Assembly: GCF_016808335.1 (NCBI RefSeq)
Contig: NC_053149.1
Location: 33,322,087-33,386,086, forward strand
Length of the DNA: 64,000 nt
Direction: 5' to 3'
From: Panicum virgatum
Taxonomy: Eukaryota; Streptophyta; Magnoliopsida; Poales; Poaceae
Shown here: positions 10,866 through 21,567 of the stretch, piece by piece
Position numbering within the stretch: position 1 is the stretch's first letter
Layout of the letters: the number at the start of each line of letters is the position of its first letter
Notes under the pieces: generated by a model
Database searches by the model: none
Seen by the model: only the letters and a program-made list of their open reading frames with translations
What the model was told of the DNA's origin: nothing
Position numbers and translations under genes: made by a program

Positions 10866-11011
10866 TATGCCCCTCTGTTTCTTGGTAATGCTTGTGTGCC
10901 AAGAAACATATCTCCAAGCCCAAAAATACACTTGAACAACGAGAAGCACCTACGCACCAATCATGTCTTGCTTTGAAGGATGATATCATATATCGGCCTT
11001 GTCATCTTGTA
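10866..11011 (-). mobile_element. Gypsy polypurine tract and truncated interior, copy A
   Basis: Directly inside the LTR the minus strand reads AAACAGAGGGGCATA, a polypurine tract that primes plus-strand DNA synthesis. The next about 130 bp match 41,166-41,294, next to the integrase remnant. Homology to copy B stops after 'cttgta' at 11,011, in the middle of the element, so copy A keeps only the last stretch of this gypsy element. Confidence 0.7.
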
Positions 11012-11281
11012 CCATGCATGTGATGTTAGTTCTATTTAATTTATCAACAAATCCCATTGACATCTAAATTAAAACACATTCAATATGTGGAATTGTATAG
11101 ATGGATTTTTAAGAGAAGAGATGCAACCTATTTGCTCGAGCTCCTGGTCTTATTTTTTTTGGAAGTTAGACTCCTGACCATCACAGCCCTGTATGCATTC
11201 TTTCTGAGTATAATTATATGATGCTGCACTTAAATATGTTTATTTTTTTAACCCGTAGCGTTAGCACGGGCAACTTACTAG
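11012..11281 (+). mobile_element. Helitron 3' terminus, plus strand
   Basis: The segment ends in a hairpin (CCCGT 11,252-11,256, loop, ACGGG 11,266-11,270), then CAACTTA, CTAG (11,278-11,281) and a T. This is a classic grass Helitron 3' end, with a hairpin sequence different from the one at 7,890. The 270-bp body is AT-rich with no open frame of note. Its 5' end is not clear: it may lie near the break with copy B homology at about 11,005-11,011, where a TC follows an A. Confidence 0.7.
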
Positions 11282-11289
11282 TTAGATGT

Positions 11290-13178
11290 AGTAGGAGGTG
11301 CGGGTCTCCAACTTAGGCAAAGGAAGGATAGAGTGTATATTCCTTATAGTCTTAGTAGTAAAGTAATCGAATGGAAGCCCAAGTGGTTCTATGTCGAGAA
11401 CCAGGGGGACAGCTTCCCACCAATTACTCCAGGCCCTCCTATCCAATGGCCTGAGTGGAATAAAAAACATGTCGACGAGAGTCAGATCCCTGAGCTGCTC
11501 AAGCGAATTACCGTTCTGAGGCAAAATATGTTGACTGGAGAGGCAGTCGTATTCGACTGGATGAAAAGAAGGATCCAGCCATTACAGGCTCAGGAAACAC
11601 TTGGTTTCCGGTATCAAGGAACAGCTGACTCATCAAGGTACTCGAAGGAAGAGATCTCGGATGATGAAGCATTCAGTCGAGTACGACGACTGCTAAGGGA
11701 TGTAAAGAAAATCACAGATGTTCCTGATACATATTCTGCTGCTAGTCCTTCAAAGCAGGTACTTAATAAGAGTAGTCGATACGTAGTGATCGAGTACTTT
11801 ACCTTAGTGTGAATCTGATAGGATTTGCTTTCTATAGGAGGACGTGGAGCGCTTTAAGAGTAGTCCTTCACCGCCAGGCATTTATTCGCCCTTTTATTCT
11901 TCCAAGCTTTACGATCTGTTAACCAAGTTCTAGTATGACCATATGAGATTTCATATGAATAATACTGATGTCTAGCCATGGTTGTGTAGATGATGCAGTG
12001 ACGGGGGAGAGTGATAGGGAGCTCAGCCCTACTACGAGTACTGATACCCAGACTGGGCATCCAATAGGTACTCGATCGGTGGCGAGGAAGCGTCGCAGCT
12101 CCTCCCAAACTTCTAGCGACAGGTAAGTAGCTAGTTGTTTTTGCAATCGAGTACTTCTAGTTGTCGACTTACAAGTTTTGATTTGTGTTATTGCTTTTTT
12201 TCAAGTCCGGCGGCTAAACTACCACGGACGTCAGCATCTGGGGATGATACTGTGGTGGGACAAACTGTCCCTTCCACCACAGTGGACCCATTAAAGGGGA
12301 CTGGGACTACTCTACCAGTGAGTAGTTCCAATGTAGATAATGTCGGAGATGCGGGTAGGCAGGTCATTGATTCGATGCCTACCCGAAAGTTGGGCGTAGA
12401 GAAGCTTGCCTTTAAGAGGGCTCCTATGTAAGTTTTCTTGAAACTTGTAGTTGTAGGATTTTGCCTTTGTATCGATTAGTTAACTTGTCTTTTTGATTTT
12501 GTAGGAAGCGCTGGGGCGGGAGAGTGCCCAAGCCCAGGACGATACAGAGTTGAATGCCCTAAAAGAGAGGGTGAAGATGCTCTCGTCCGAGAAGGCTACT
12601 CTCCAGGGGGAAGCTTAAGAAGCTCTCCCAATCAAGAAAGGTTAGTCTTTAGCATATACTATGCGTTCGACTAGTTGATCTGCTTGGTGTTTATAAGATT
12701 TTCTTTCAATCGAGTACACAGCTTGTACAAAATCTTTAAATCTTTAAAGCTCAAGAAGATCAAGGAGGATTCTGACCAGGAGATGGTGGGAGCTCTGAAG
12801 CAGCCGAAAAAACTATCAGGGTCCCGGGACTCGATGCAACAAGAGCTTATCGCGTTGCGGGAAGTCAGGGATGTTGCCCAGGAAGTAGCCGAGGTTATGG
12901 AGATCTCGGAAGGGAATGAAGGCGAACCGTTTTCGCTGGCGGGGAAACTTCATAAAGTACCTGAGGCCTTTGAAAGGTATGTCTCCACGACCACCAGTCA
13001 GTACGTGGGTCACGTACTCGGGTTGGTAAAGTCTTATTGGCCAACCACTCGTCTGGACGCACTTGGGAAGGGCGCCAAAGCTGATTGTACTGAAGAACAA
13101 TTCAGTCAGTATTTGGAAGAAACTACTATGGTGGCCAACCAGATCGTGGAGTCCCTGAGCAAGCCTGAGTCCCCTTGA
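11290..13178 (+). pseudogene. Antisense multi-exon gene of Tat-like element ('putative gypsy type transposon', Transposase_28-like)
   Basis: The first exon (to about 11,757) encodes 'WKPKWFYVENQGD', then 'PPIQWPEW', 'LLKRITVLRQNMLTGEAVVF' and 'MKRRIQPLQAQ'. This is the conserved block of the plant 'putative gypsy type transposon' family (Pfam Transposase_28). Further exons are bounded by good splice signals: acceptor tttctatag at 11,838, donors near 12,123 (gtaagt) and 12,429 (gtaagt), acceptors near 12,205 and 12,505. The last exon (about 12,745-13,178) encodes a helical, acidic C-terminus ending KPESP. There is no ATG at the 5' side; the first exon is cut by the Helitron end. Function in the element's life cycle is unknown. 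It is transcribed opposite to gag. Confidence 0.6.
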
Positions 13179-13909
13179 TCTTTGAATGTAATTGAGTTGG
13201 CCTACGAGCCAGAAGTACTTTTGAACAAATATTGAATATTTGTATAATGTTAAGTACTTATTTTGTGTTAGGATTGTGGAATCCTTTGATGTATCGAGTA
13301 GTTGTACTCGAAAGTCCTTAGTGTTGGCAGCATCGCGCCTACTCAGTTATAATAGTAGATATAAGGGATTGTATCCGTAAGTGCCTTAAAAGACTAAGTA
13401 TTCTCGAATAGGATCGAGTTTATGTGGTTCTGAATCAGAACTCTAGTGCTGACCGGTTAGGATTTAATCCCACAGGATTAACCAAGTGGGGAAAGTACTA
13501 TAAGAATATTTGAAAACCATAGCTTGAAGCAGATTTCCTTTTCAAAGAAAATGCTTTGCTTGAGCGAAGCTCACATGGACTTTGTTTGTCCGGTCCTGGG
13601 AAGAACTCTTATTGAGTATTTAAAGATATAGGAGCTTTAGGATGTTCCTTGATAGATAGGTGAATGAGAAGCTCTCGACAACTACTCAAAATGCTAAGGG
13701 AAAACAGAACTTCTTTTTGTATCTCAAGCAAGCGATTAGTACCTGTCAAGTACTCTAGGCAAAAAGATTCCGTAACGAAGATTCCCATAGTAGACTGAGC
13801 AAGCGGGAGACTCATGTAAACTTATTTTAGAGTATCAAGAACTTATTTATGCTCCTTGAGGGATTTTAGTAGTTGACCAGTTAGGGTAGACCTTGCTCGG
13901 TCATATAGG
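13179..13909. other. 3' flank of the antisense gene, no gene seen
   Basis: The stretch is AT-rich with scattered 'actcga' and 'gagtac' words shared with the following tandem array. I see no convincing coding region. It probably includes the 3' untranslated part of the antisense gene and decayed array units. Confidence 0.4.
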
Positions 13910-14680
13910 TAGCGCACAACTATTTATGAGGATATCCCTGGCTACTCGAGCTTATCGAGTAGTATGTCCTATACCAGGACTGGATAGATTTCAAGAATAA
14001 AACTGTTAGGATTGAACTCCATCGAGTTAACCAAGACGTAAATATTCTAGAAATATCCCAACTTACTCGAGTAAAGCGAGCAAGGTGTCCTACTCAAGGA
14101 CTGGAGTAACTCTTCGAACAAGTCTGTTAGGTACGAACCCCGTCGAGTTGCCCAAGACGAAAATGTCGGAAGAGTATCCAAAACCTACTCGAGCCAGCAA
14201 GTAGGGTGTCCTTTAACCAAGGACTGGAGTAATCCTTAAGACAGAACTGTTAGGTATGAACCCCGTCGGGTTGCCCAAGATGTAAATGTCGAAAGGATAT
14301 CCAAAACTTACTCGAGCAAGGCGAGTAAGGTGTCCTTTAACCAAGGACTGGAGTAACCCTTAAGAACGAACTATTAGGTACGAACCCCGTCGGGTTGCCC
14401 AAGACCTAAATGTCGAAAGGATATCCAAAACTTACTCGAGCGAGGCGAGTAAAGTGTCCTTTAACCAAGGACTAGAGTAACCCTTAAGATAGAACTGTTA
14501 GGTACGAACCCCGTCGGGTTGCCCAAGACGTAAATGTTAGAAGGATATCCAAAACTTACTCGAGCGAGGTGAGCAAGGTGTCCTCAACCGGGACTGGAGT
14601 AACTCTTAAGACAGAACTATTAGGTACAAACCCCATCGGGTTGCCCAAGACGTAGGTGTCGTAAGAATACTCGGAGTAAA
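13910..14680. repeat. 123-bp tandem array inside Tat-like element
   Basis: The phrase 'gaaccccgtcgggttgccc' starts near 14,014 (variant), 14,135, 14,258, 14,382, 14,506 and 14,628, giving a period of 121-124 bp and about six units. Each unit also carries 'tactcgagcgaggcgagtaa', an imperfect inverted repeat, and 'ccaaggactggagtaa'. Units nearer 13,900 are more diverged. Such arrays between coding regions are typical of Tat/Ogre retroelements and can seed satellites. Confidence 0.85.
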
Positions 14681-14940
14681 CCATAAAACAACTTGATTGC
14701 TGCTCTGATGTAGCTTTTAGGGTAGAGTTTGTGATGGGGTACTTGCCATGTGAGCGAGAGCCAAGTAGTCGATTTGCGAAGGAAATCAACTTTTATTTTG
14801 GATTTATCGAGATTACATTTGTTGTAAAATGACAGACTCTGACTCTTAGGACCTACCCCTTGCTTGTTAGACGTGACCAATGGTTTCCATTACTGAATAA
14901 AGCTTATTCGAAGATAAAACTAGTCGATACATTGCTTCGA

Positions 14941-16948
14941 CTAGATTGTAGGTAGAGTCTCCTTTAGGAGAGGTGCCCCGAGGACCTTACGGAGTGAGTC
15001 GCACTCGACGATTATGTGAGAGCTCTTCGGGTGGATGAAGCACTTGCATAATAGGGCCTTGTTGACCCTAGCTCCGCCAAGAGATGTTTCTCCATGATGT
15101 GGGGTGCGCGGTTTACCCTTAAGACGGGTGTTTACCGGCTTGTGCTTCTTGAAGGATGCGGGAGCCTTTGGTGGGATGTGGTAGTTAGAAGAAGGGCTGT
15201 AAGCCTCGACTTCCTTACGTTCCTTTCTCCTTGAGATGATAATGTTGCGCACATCACGACCAACATTGATCATGTTGCGGTGGTCGTAGTTGGAGTAGTC
15301 GTAGCTGTTGCCTTGCTGTTCCTGCTGACTGTTGGCTAGGCGCTGGCGCTTGAACACCCTTTTCTGGTTAAGCAGGCGACGACGCTCGTAGAGATCTGCT
15401 GGACGCTGTTCTTCCAGTTGTACAGTGACTACCACTGCTAGAGGAGGTGCAAGCAGATCTTGCTTGATAGTAGCTTGGGCTTCTGTGATTGTGGGAGGAG
15501 TAATTTCCATATTATCGGAAAGGTACTCGTTGAAATCATCAGAATTGTAGTCATCGAGGTTGAGACACTCCGCGGAATCGCCCTTAGGTTTTTGAACTTC
15601 AGAGATGCAAAACATGAGGATTTCATGGCAAAGATCTTGAATCTTTTGGTCTTTTTTGCCTGAGGACGGGTCTAGAGGGTTGTTCTGCTGGAAGGGCAGA
15701 TCCATTGGCTGCGAGCCAGAAATGTTGGGATCTTGTGTCTTCCTTAGGTGCGCCGTCCATCCTTGCAGTGTTGCGTATATGACCAAGTAAGGGAGGGAGT
15801 CCTGATCGGACTTGGAGTTCTTAGCCGAGTTGGACTCGACTTGCTTGCTGTACTGGATTAGGTTATCTAGTTCGTTCTCCAAGTTGGAAGAGTACTCGGC
15901 ATCGGAGTCGGTTAGGCCACCGATTTTAGAGTATGTGTGCTTTGGGTGAGCGAGAAGCGGGATGTTCATCCAGTGTAGCCATGATTGGGTGGGCGTCAGC
16001 CCTTTTGGCTCCTTGATCCAGGGTTTGTCGAAAATTGACTCGCTAGATTGTTCTGGAGCTTTGGCTTTTCCCTTTTTAAGTTTGGCCAGTTCCCAAAGAG
16101 TGTCAGCATGCTCGGGTGGATTGACCATAGCGTCCATGAACAAGTTGACATTGTCAGACCAGTCTTCGAGATCATCGAATTTTTCGAAGTTGCCGAGACC
16201 GTTCATGAATTGATCAAAGTCTTGATTGAACGAGGACTCGACGGTTCAGGAGTCCGAATGCGAGTAGGTTTCGGTGATGGGCTCTGAGGTATCCTGGAGA
16301 TAGATGGTCCCATCCAAACAAGCCGGGGGTTTGTCTCACCAGATCCCCCGCAATTCCTCCTCCAAATTTCTGCTCTTTGTTTTGCAGGGTGCTTTCAGCT
16401 ATCTTAATGCAGTCGGCGAGCTTGGAATCCACTCGATCGGTCCCTGAAAATATATCACCCGACTTTTTTTGTGATGGGTTCAATACTTCAGGGTTCCTCT
16501 GTGATGTAGATGAGCCAAGAGCAGTTTCTGCGAGTTTGATGCAGCCCTCTATTGATCGTGAAACTTGGTCTACCCCATCGAGTAGTTCTGAGTTTTTGAT
16601 CTTGGGGCATTTGATCGTCTTGAGATGAGTCAAGTATTTTCCAAGGGTTTTGGAAAAGTGGGGTTTTTCGGAATCAGAATTTGTGTCGAACTTGACTGAA
16701 CCAAGAGTTCGGGTTAGAGTTGACACATTTTCTGGGTTGTCCGAATCGAGTTCAGATAGAACTCTTTTTTCATCGCGATCCGTAAACTCATGGATGTCGG
16801 CGAGTTGGGTTTTGGTTTTCAGTTTAGGCGCGTTAGGCATGACAAGGTGGCTGGAGAAGCCGTCAGATCCGTCAGCCGTGCATGCCCAGGAACCAAAAAC
16901 AAGGGGTGTGCCCTCAGGCACGTTGTTGGCGTTGCTTGATCCGGCCAT
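14941..16948 (-). pseudogene. Gag-like ORF of Tat-like element, frameshifted
   Basis: Two minus-strand frames follow each other: 16,948-16,214 (244 codons, ATG start, 'MAGSSNANNVPEGTPLVFG') and 16,206-14,941 (421 codons). The 8-base gap with a change of frame indicates a single gene broken by an indel. The first part is acidic and Ser/Thr-rich with two related segments ('RSIEGCIKLAETAL' and 'SKLADCIKIAESTL'). The second contains 'INVGRDVRNIIISRRKERKE' and ends with a Cys/His stretch ('CKCFIHPKSSHIIVECDSL') resembling the modified zinc-finger tail of grass gypsy gag proteins. A structural gag role is inferred; the N-terminal domain is not recognised. Confidence 0.55.
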
Positions 16949-16969
16949 CGAATTTGCTGATGAACTCGC

Positions 16970-16994
16970 CGAATCCCCTACCTGGCGCGCCAGC
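16970..16994 (-). other. Primer-binding-site region of Tat-like element
   Basis: Immediately inside the LTR the minus strand reads GCTGGCGCGCCAGGTAGGGG. This is where the tRNA primer-binding site must lie, and the TGGCGCGCCAGG word is common at this place in grass gypsy elements. I do not assign the tRNA. Confidence 0.5.
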
Positions 16995-17411
16995 TGTCGG
17001 TGTTTACCACCAAGCCTGCTCAGGGATACCCTTAGCAGTAAGGTTTGTAGGTAGGGATCGGCTGCTCTGGAACTCGATGGTACAAGGAACAGAAAGATTT
17101 AGACAGGTTCGGGCCTTCAGTTTGCGTAATACCCTACGTCCTGTGTGATTTGTATTGCCTTAGGTGTTGATGATTATTTGGAGGGGGTCCCTGCCCGTCC
17201 TTATATATCCGGGGGGACAGGGTTACATGGAAAGTCCTAGCCGAGTACAGTTGGAGTCCTACTACAATACAATCGGGTAGTTTCCTTTGTACTGCAGCTA
17301 GTTCTACGCCTATTCGGGTAGTTACAAAAGAGTTAAGGCACATCCATGAGCTATCCCTTACTCTAGAACATTCTATGCCTATAAGCAGTCCCGCTACCCC
17401 GGGTCTGACAC
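16995..17411 (-). repeat. LTR of Tat-like gypsy element
   Basis: On the minus strand the 417-bp sequence begins TGTCAGACCCGGGG and ends AACACCGACA. A TATA box (GGATATATAA on the minus strand, 17,201-17,210) lies near the middle, and a conserved 'accctacgtcctg' word at 17,125-17,140 lies downstream. It serves as the 5' LTR of the gag on the minus strand. The partner LTR is absent. Confidence 0.8.
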
Positions 17412-19028
17412 CTCTTATTTAAGAACTTGGACAGAGAACTATCAGATCTTATACACAAGGAGGATAAGTTGAAAGAGACACGATTTGATTCCCATCATCT
17501 TTGGAAGTTCATTGAGTCAATATGTGAAGAAGATGGTGACAATGAAGATCAAGAAGAGGAAGAGGAGTCACTAGAGGAGTCTGCTGGTTCCCAATTGGAA
17601 CCGGTCAGATCCGTCCATGTGACCAGTTAGACTGGTCTGACTAGGAACCAGAAGAAGAAGAGCAAGAAATGCTCCCGAAGGCGATCAAGACAAGCACAAG
17701 CTTCAGAAATGTCAGCATCTTCCAGTGATGTTCATAACAATTGCTTGATGGCTAGAATCAATGAAATGACTAAGGAAGATAAATTTCAAGTTAAAGTTAT
17801 CAAGGCTTTAACTCAAGAGCTTGAAATGATCAAACAAGAACAAGCTTCTTTGGCGCAGTGGTATCATGAATTGTCCAATGATTATGCTAATGCTACTAAG
17901 TCATCTATTTGTGTAGCGTCATTGGAGAAAGAAAATCAAATGCTCAAGGCTCAAGTTGAGAGTCTCACTAGCAAGCATGTGGCTTTACAAGGCACTCATA
18001 AGGAACTTGAACACTCCTATGAGGAGCTTGCTGAATCACAAGCTATGCTAGGCATAGCTCATGAGGTTGTGATAACTTCGGTAAAATCCTATCAACCTCT
18101 CACACACATATGCACATGCTCACAAGTTCAAATTATGTTATCTTGTTATAAAATGTGTTGCTCCCAAGCAACAAATTCTTGTGTTGAGCATGTTGTTGCA
18201 GAGCCATGTGATGACCTCATCACGGAAGAAAATGATGAACTCAAGCGAGAGGTCGAAGAGCTCAAAATTGAAATGATCAAGTTGAAGAGAAAGGGTCAAG
18301 TGCAACCTTCTCAAGATAACCATGATAACATGGTGAAGAAGCTTGAGAAGGGCTCAAATTCCACTATCCTTGCTCCTCAACAAGATCAAGCAAAAGAAGA
18401 AAGTATTGTTCAAGTCAAAAGGTCAAACATGGAATCCAAGAACAAGACAAAGCTTTCAAGAAAAGAAAAGCAACGTGCAAGAACTAGGGTGTGCTTTAGA
18501 TGCAAAGAAAAGGGTCACCTCATTGCAGCATGCCCCGTTCAACAAAGTGAGGACAGGTCTGACCCGACCGGTCAGACCGGTTGGGGCCCAGAAAGCCCAA
18601 CCTCACTCCTACAAAAGCAAGCAAAATGAAAATTCAAGGGTGATGCCTGAAGTAAGGCAAGTGCAAAGGTCTACTTCTTCTCAAAAGCATAAGAAGAACA
18701 ACAAGAGCACCTTTGTCAAGCTTAAACACCGAATTTGCTACACTTGTCGGGCAAAAGGTCATATGGGCAAGGATTGTCCAAATGGTAATGAACTCAACTC
18801 AAACCTTGTCCATTATGATTTTACTAAGCTTAGGAAGGACCAAGCAGGTACTTGTGCTATTAGAGTGATTGACTCTCCTTGAACAAGCATAAGGGCCATT
18901 TGGGTTCTTAAGCATCTTGTGGCTAACTTGAGCAGACCCAACAAGGTTTGGGTACCAAAAGGTTCTTGCTGAGCTTGTAGGACAACATAACTTAAGATAC
19001 AACCAAGTGTGAAGCTAATTTGCATATC
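17412..19028 (+). mobile_element. Copia gag fragment (same family as the element at 42,824)
   Basis: This matches 44,930-46,175 of the complete copia element. It contains 505 bp (about 17,585-18,085) that the latter has lost. Frame pieces are 17,427-17,630, 17,709-18,629 and up to 18,882. The protein has an acidic end of the gag core, a long coiled coil ('SLEKENQMLKAQVESL', 'HSYEELAESQAML'), then two CCHC knuckles (CFRCKEKGHLIAAC and CYTCRAKGHMGKDC, each C-x2-C-x4-H-x4-C) that bind RNA during packaging. ACCGGT motif clusters at 17,597-17,645 and 18,553-18,588 are embedded in the coding frame. A stop at 17,628 and a frameshift near 18,600 make it a pseudogene. It is cut left by the gypsy LTR and right by LINE. 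Confidence 0.8.
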
Positions 19029-19498
19029 ACATCGGTCATGGAGCACAAGCCAAATGAAGAATTTGCACTTGGCCGGAGCTCGTGCTTTGCGGAGCAATTT
19101 TGCACCTTCAATCGGATGTTGTCCAATGAAGAAAGCCAAGTACGCGGAGGAGGTGGAGAAGATTCTGTCCCCATCCATTTACAGCAAATCCTGTCTAGTT
19201 GATTCTCCGATAATTGGATGTGACGTGTCCAATCCCAAACTTGCAGGTAGTCTAGGAGTATCTGCTTCGTGAGAGCCCCGGAGATGTCCCCAATCCATTG
19301 GTCTCATGACAGTGCCTCAGCCACTGTCCTTTGTCCCTTAATTCGGGCACCAACAGCACTACACAAACACGGCGCAAGATCGAGTAGGGATTGCCCCTGC
19401 AACCAACAATCAGTCCAGAATAAAGCTTTGCGCCCATCGCCCAGCTCAACATAAATAGAAGACTGGAACATGGCCTCAACTATAGGTTCCTTCTCCAT
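19029..19498 (-). pseudogene. LINE ORF2, C-terminal zf-RVT region (truncated)
   Basis: Minus-strand pieces read 'YVELGDGRKALFWTDCWL' and, after a frameshift, 'FSTSSAYLAFFIGQ' and 'KARAPAKCKFFIWLVLHDRC'. The last is the conserved core of the plant RVT zinc-binding domain found after the reverse transcriptase of L1-like elements. The domain normally continues well beyond the HDRC; here it ends within a few bases at the junction with copia sequence (19,028). Confidence 0.8.
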
Positions 19499-19505
19499 GG
19501 GAAGC

Positions 19506-21349
19506 TCATGCCACGACCTTGCCTCGTCGGTTCATTTCATCTAAAGCCATCTCATGCGTAAAAGCATAAACAAACCGTTGTAAGTCAAGAATTCCTAATC
19601 CGCCAAGGTCAGGTGGCCTGCACACACGCGGCCAAGCCAACAAGCAGTGACCCCTTTTCGTAGATTGAGCCCCCTTCCAAAGGAAACTTCTCCTAACACT
19701 ATCAATTTGTTTTGTCACCCAAGGAGAGAGATTTGCCGCCAGTGCTGTGTGGGTAGGGATGGCCGATAGTGTGCTCTTGATTAAGGTGGATCTTCCGGCC
19801 TTGTTCAAAAGACCAGCTTTCCAGGTAGGTAACCTGCTCGCGACTTTATCAATCAAAGGCTGAAGATCATTCTTGGAAAGCTGCCTCAGCCCAAGTGGTA
19901 TGCCCAAATAGCGAATGCAGAAAGGATCAATTTTGCTTGGAAAATATCTAATGAGTGTTACTGTGGCCTCCAGGTCGCACTGTATCAGAGATATCATGCA
20001 TTTCGACATGTTTGTCTTTAATCCCGAGGCACCTGCAAATATCTCCATTATTGTTGTTGTGGCTAACAAATCCTGCCGCATTGGTGATAAGAAAACGACC
20101 ACATCATCGGCGTACATGAAAGCCTTTCCTTGATCTTGGGATGCAGGGTCCGTAAGAGTCCCTTATTATCGGCCAACTTGAGTAGAGCATTCAGTCCTTC
20201 CATTACAATCACAAATACTAGTGGCGACAAAGGGTCCCCCTGACATAAGCCCCTGGCATGACATATCCTCCTGCCCGGCGACCCGTTCAAAATTACTTTG
20301 GTGCTTGCCGAGGACAACATGAGAGAAATCCAATCAATCCACCATCTAGAAAACCCAAGGTGTTGTAGCAGACTGAGGAGGAAGCGCTAGTTGACTGTGT
20401 CAAAAGCCTTAGAAATGTCCACCTTGATTAGAGCACTCGGGATCCTGGCACGATGAAGAAATTTTGCAGTCAAATGTACTGCCTTATAATGCTCATGGAT
20501 GAGTCTTGATCGAATGAATACACTTTAGTTATGCTTGACAAGGCCATGCATGTGTGGGACAAGACGGCGGGCTAGCACCTTAGTGAATAACTTAGCAAAG
20601 CTGTGTATCAGACTAATTGGCCTGTAGTCACCGACGGCAATCGTTTCCTGTTTCTTGCGAAGAAGAACCATGTAGGCATGGTTTACCAAGAAGAAGCTGC
20701 GACCATCAAGAGACCAAAGGGCTTGAAATGCTCTAAAAATGTCACCTTTGATTATCGGCCAAGCCATTCTGTAAAAAAGCCCTGTGAAGCCATCTGGTCC
20801 CGGCGCCTTATCCGTTGTCATTTCAACAATAGCCTGCCAAATCTCTTCTTCACTGAAGCAGTGATCTAGGTGCACAACCTGCAGAGGCTGCAGATCTAGC
20901 TCTTCCAGTTTAATGTGGTTGAGGTATTCCCCTTTGTATCCAAAAATTGAGTCAAAATGATCGAAGACTGCATTGGCCATCTCTTCGTCTCTGAACAAAA
21001 CTGCATCATCAGCTCGCAGTTTGGTGATATGATTTTTGCGACTTCTATGGCACGCTAGTAAGTGATACGGGCATGCAGGCGTACCAATGTCCTTTGTAGG
21101 GAGGCCAACCCCAAAGAGCATAGCTTGGCCTTGCGACGTAAGGCTAGCTCTTGTGGCGCAAGGACCCTGGTATCCAGAGCTGAGTCTAGACGAAAGACAA
21201 TTTCTTTGGCAATTGCAAGTTGAAGGCGAACCGACCCAATATGCTTCGCGCTCCAACTCTTTAAAGCTTTGGCCGTTTGCCGCAGCTTGAAATCCAAACA
21301 CCGAAAAACATCCACATCCGTGGCCGACCAGGGCAGTGGGGCATTCCAT
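19506..21349 (-). pseudogene. LINE ORF2, reverse transcriptase domain (frameshifted)
   Basis: The N-terminal part (21,349-20,525) includes 'TTDKAPGPDGFTGLFYRMAW' and 'AVGDYRPISLIHSFAKLFTK', both hallmarks of non-LTR reverse transcriptases. A stop at 20,525 is followed by 'LIKVDISKAFDTVNW'-type sequence, then 'RGLCQGDPLSPLVFVIVMEG' (about 20,254) and, after a frameshift, the catalytic YADD (20,114-20,103). The thumb-like part follows ('RYLGIPLGLRQLSKNDLQPL'). At least three frame breaks make it inactive. Confidence 0.9.
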
Positions 21350-21567
21350 GCGTCCTCAACAACATGGAGAAATCCCTCACATCATGTCCAATAGTTCTCA
21401 AAACGGAAGCACTTGAAATGTGGCAAGGAACAGTCAGTTTTTAACAGCAAGGGCGTGTGGTCCGAGCATTCCGTTGCCAAAGTGGATAAATCATGGTCAG
21501 GAAAATTCGTGACCCAATCTTCCATGACAAACACCCGATCGAGGTGCACAAGAGTATGTCTGTTACG

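Larger units (their letters stand above)
11282..17411 (-). mobile_element. Tat-like gypsy element, one end missing, with antisense gene and tandem array
   Basis: Reading the minus strand: LTR (17,411-16,995), primer site region (16,994-16,970), gag-like ORFs (16,948-14,941), a 123-bp tandem array (14,680-13,910), then a gene on the opposite strand (plus, 11,290-13,178). The far LTR is missing because a Helitron end abuts the antisense gene at 11,281. No protease, reverse transcriptase or integrase is visible, so it is non-autonomous. Tat/Ogre/Grande-type plant gypsy elements are known for tandem repeats and antisense ORFs in their 3' region; this element fits that pattern. It inserted into copia gag: the right flank CCTCT (17,412-17,416) continues gag, matching 44,928-44,940 of the complete copia element. 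Confidence 0.7.

Noticed and set aside
10866..11281. Helitron 5' end at the TC near 11,005
   Set aside because: TC after A is too common a word; no second copy was available to confirm the boundary.
13910..14680. CRISPR-like array
   Set aside because: Units are contiguous 123-bp repeats with no unique spacers, inside a plant retroelement.
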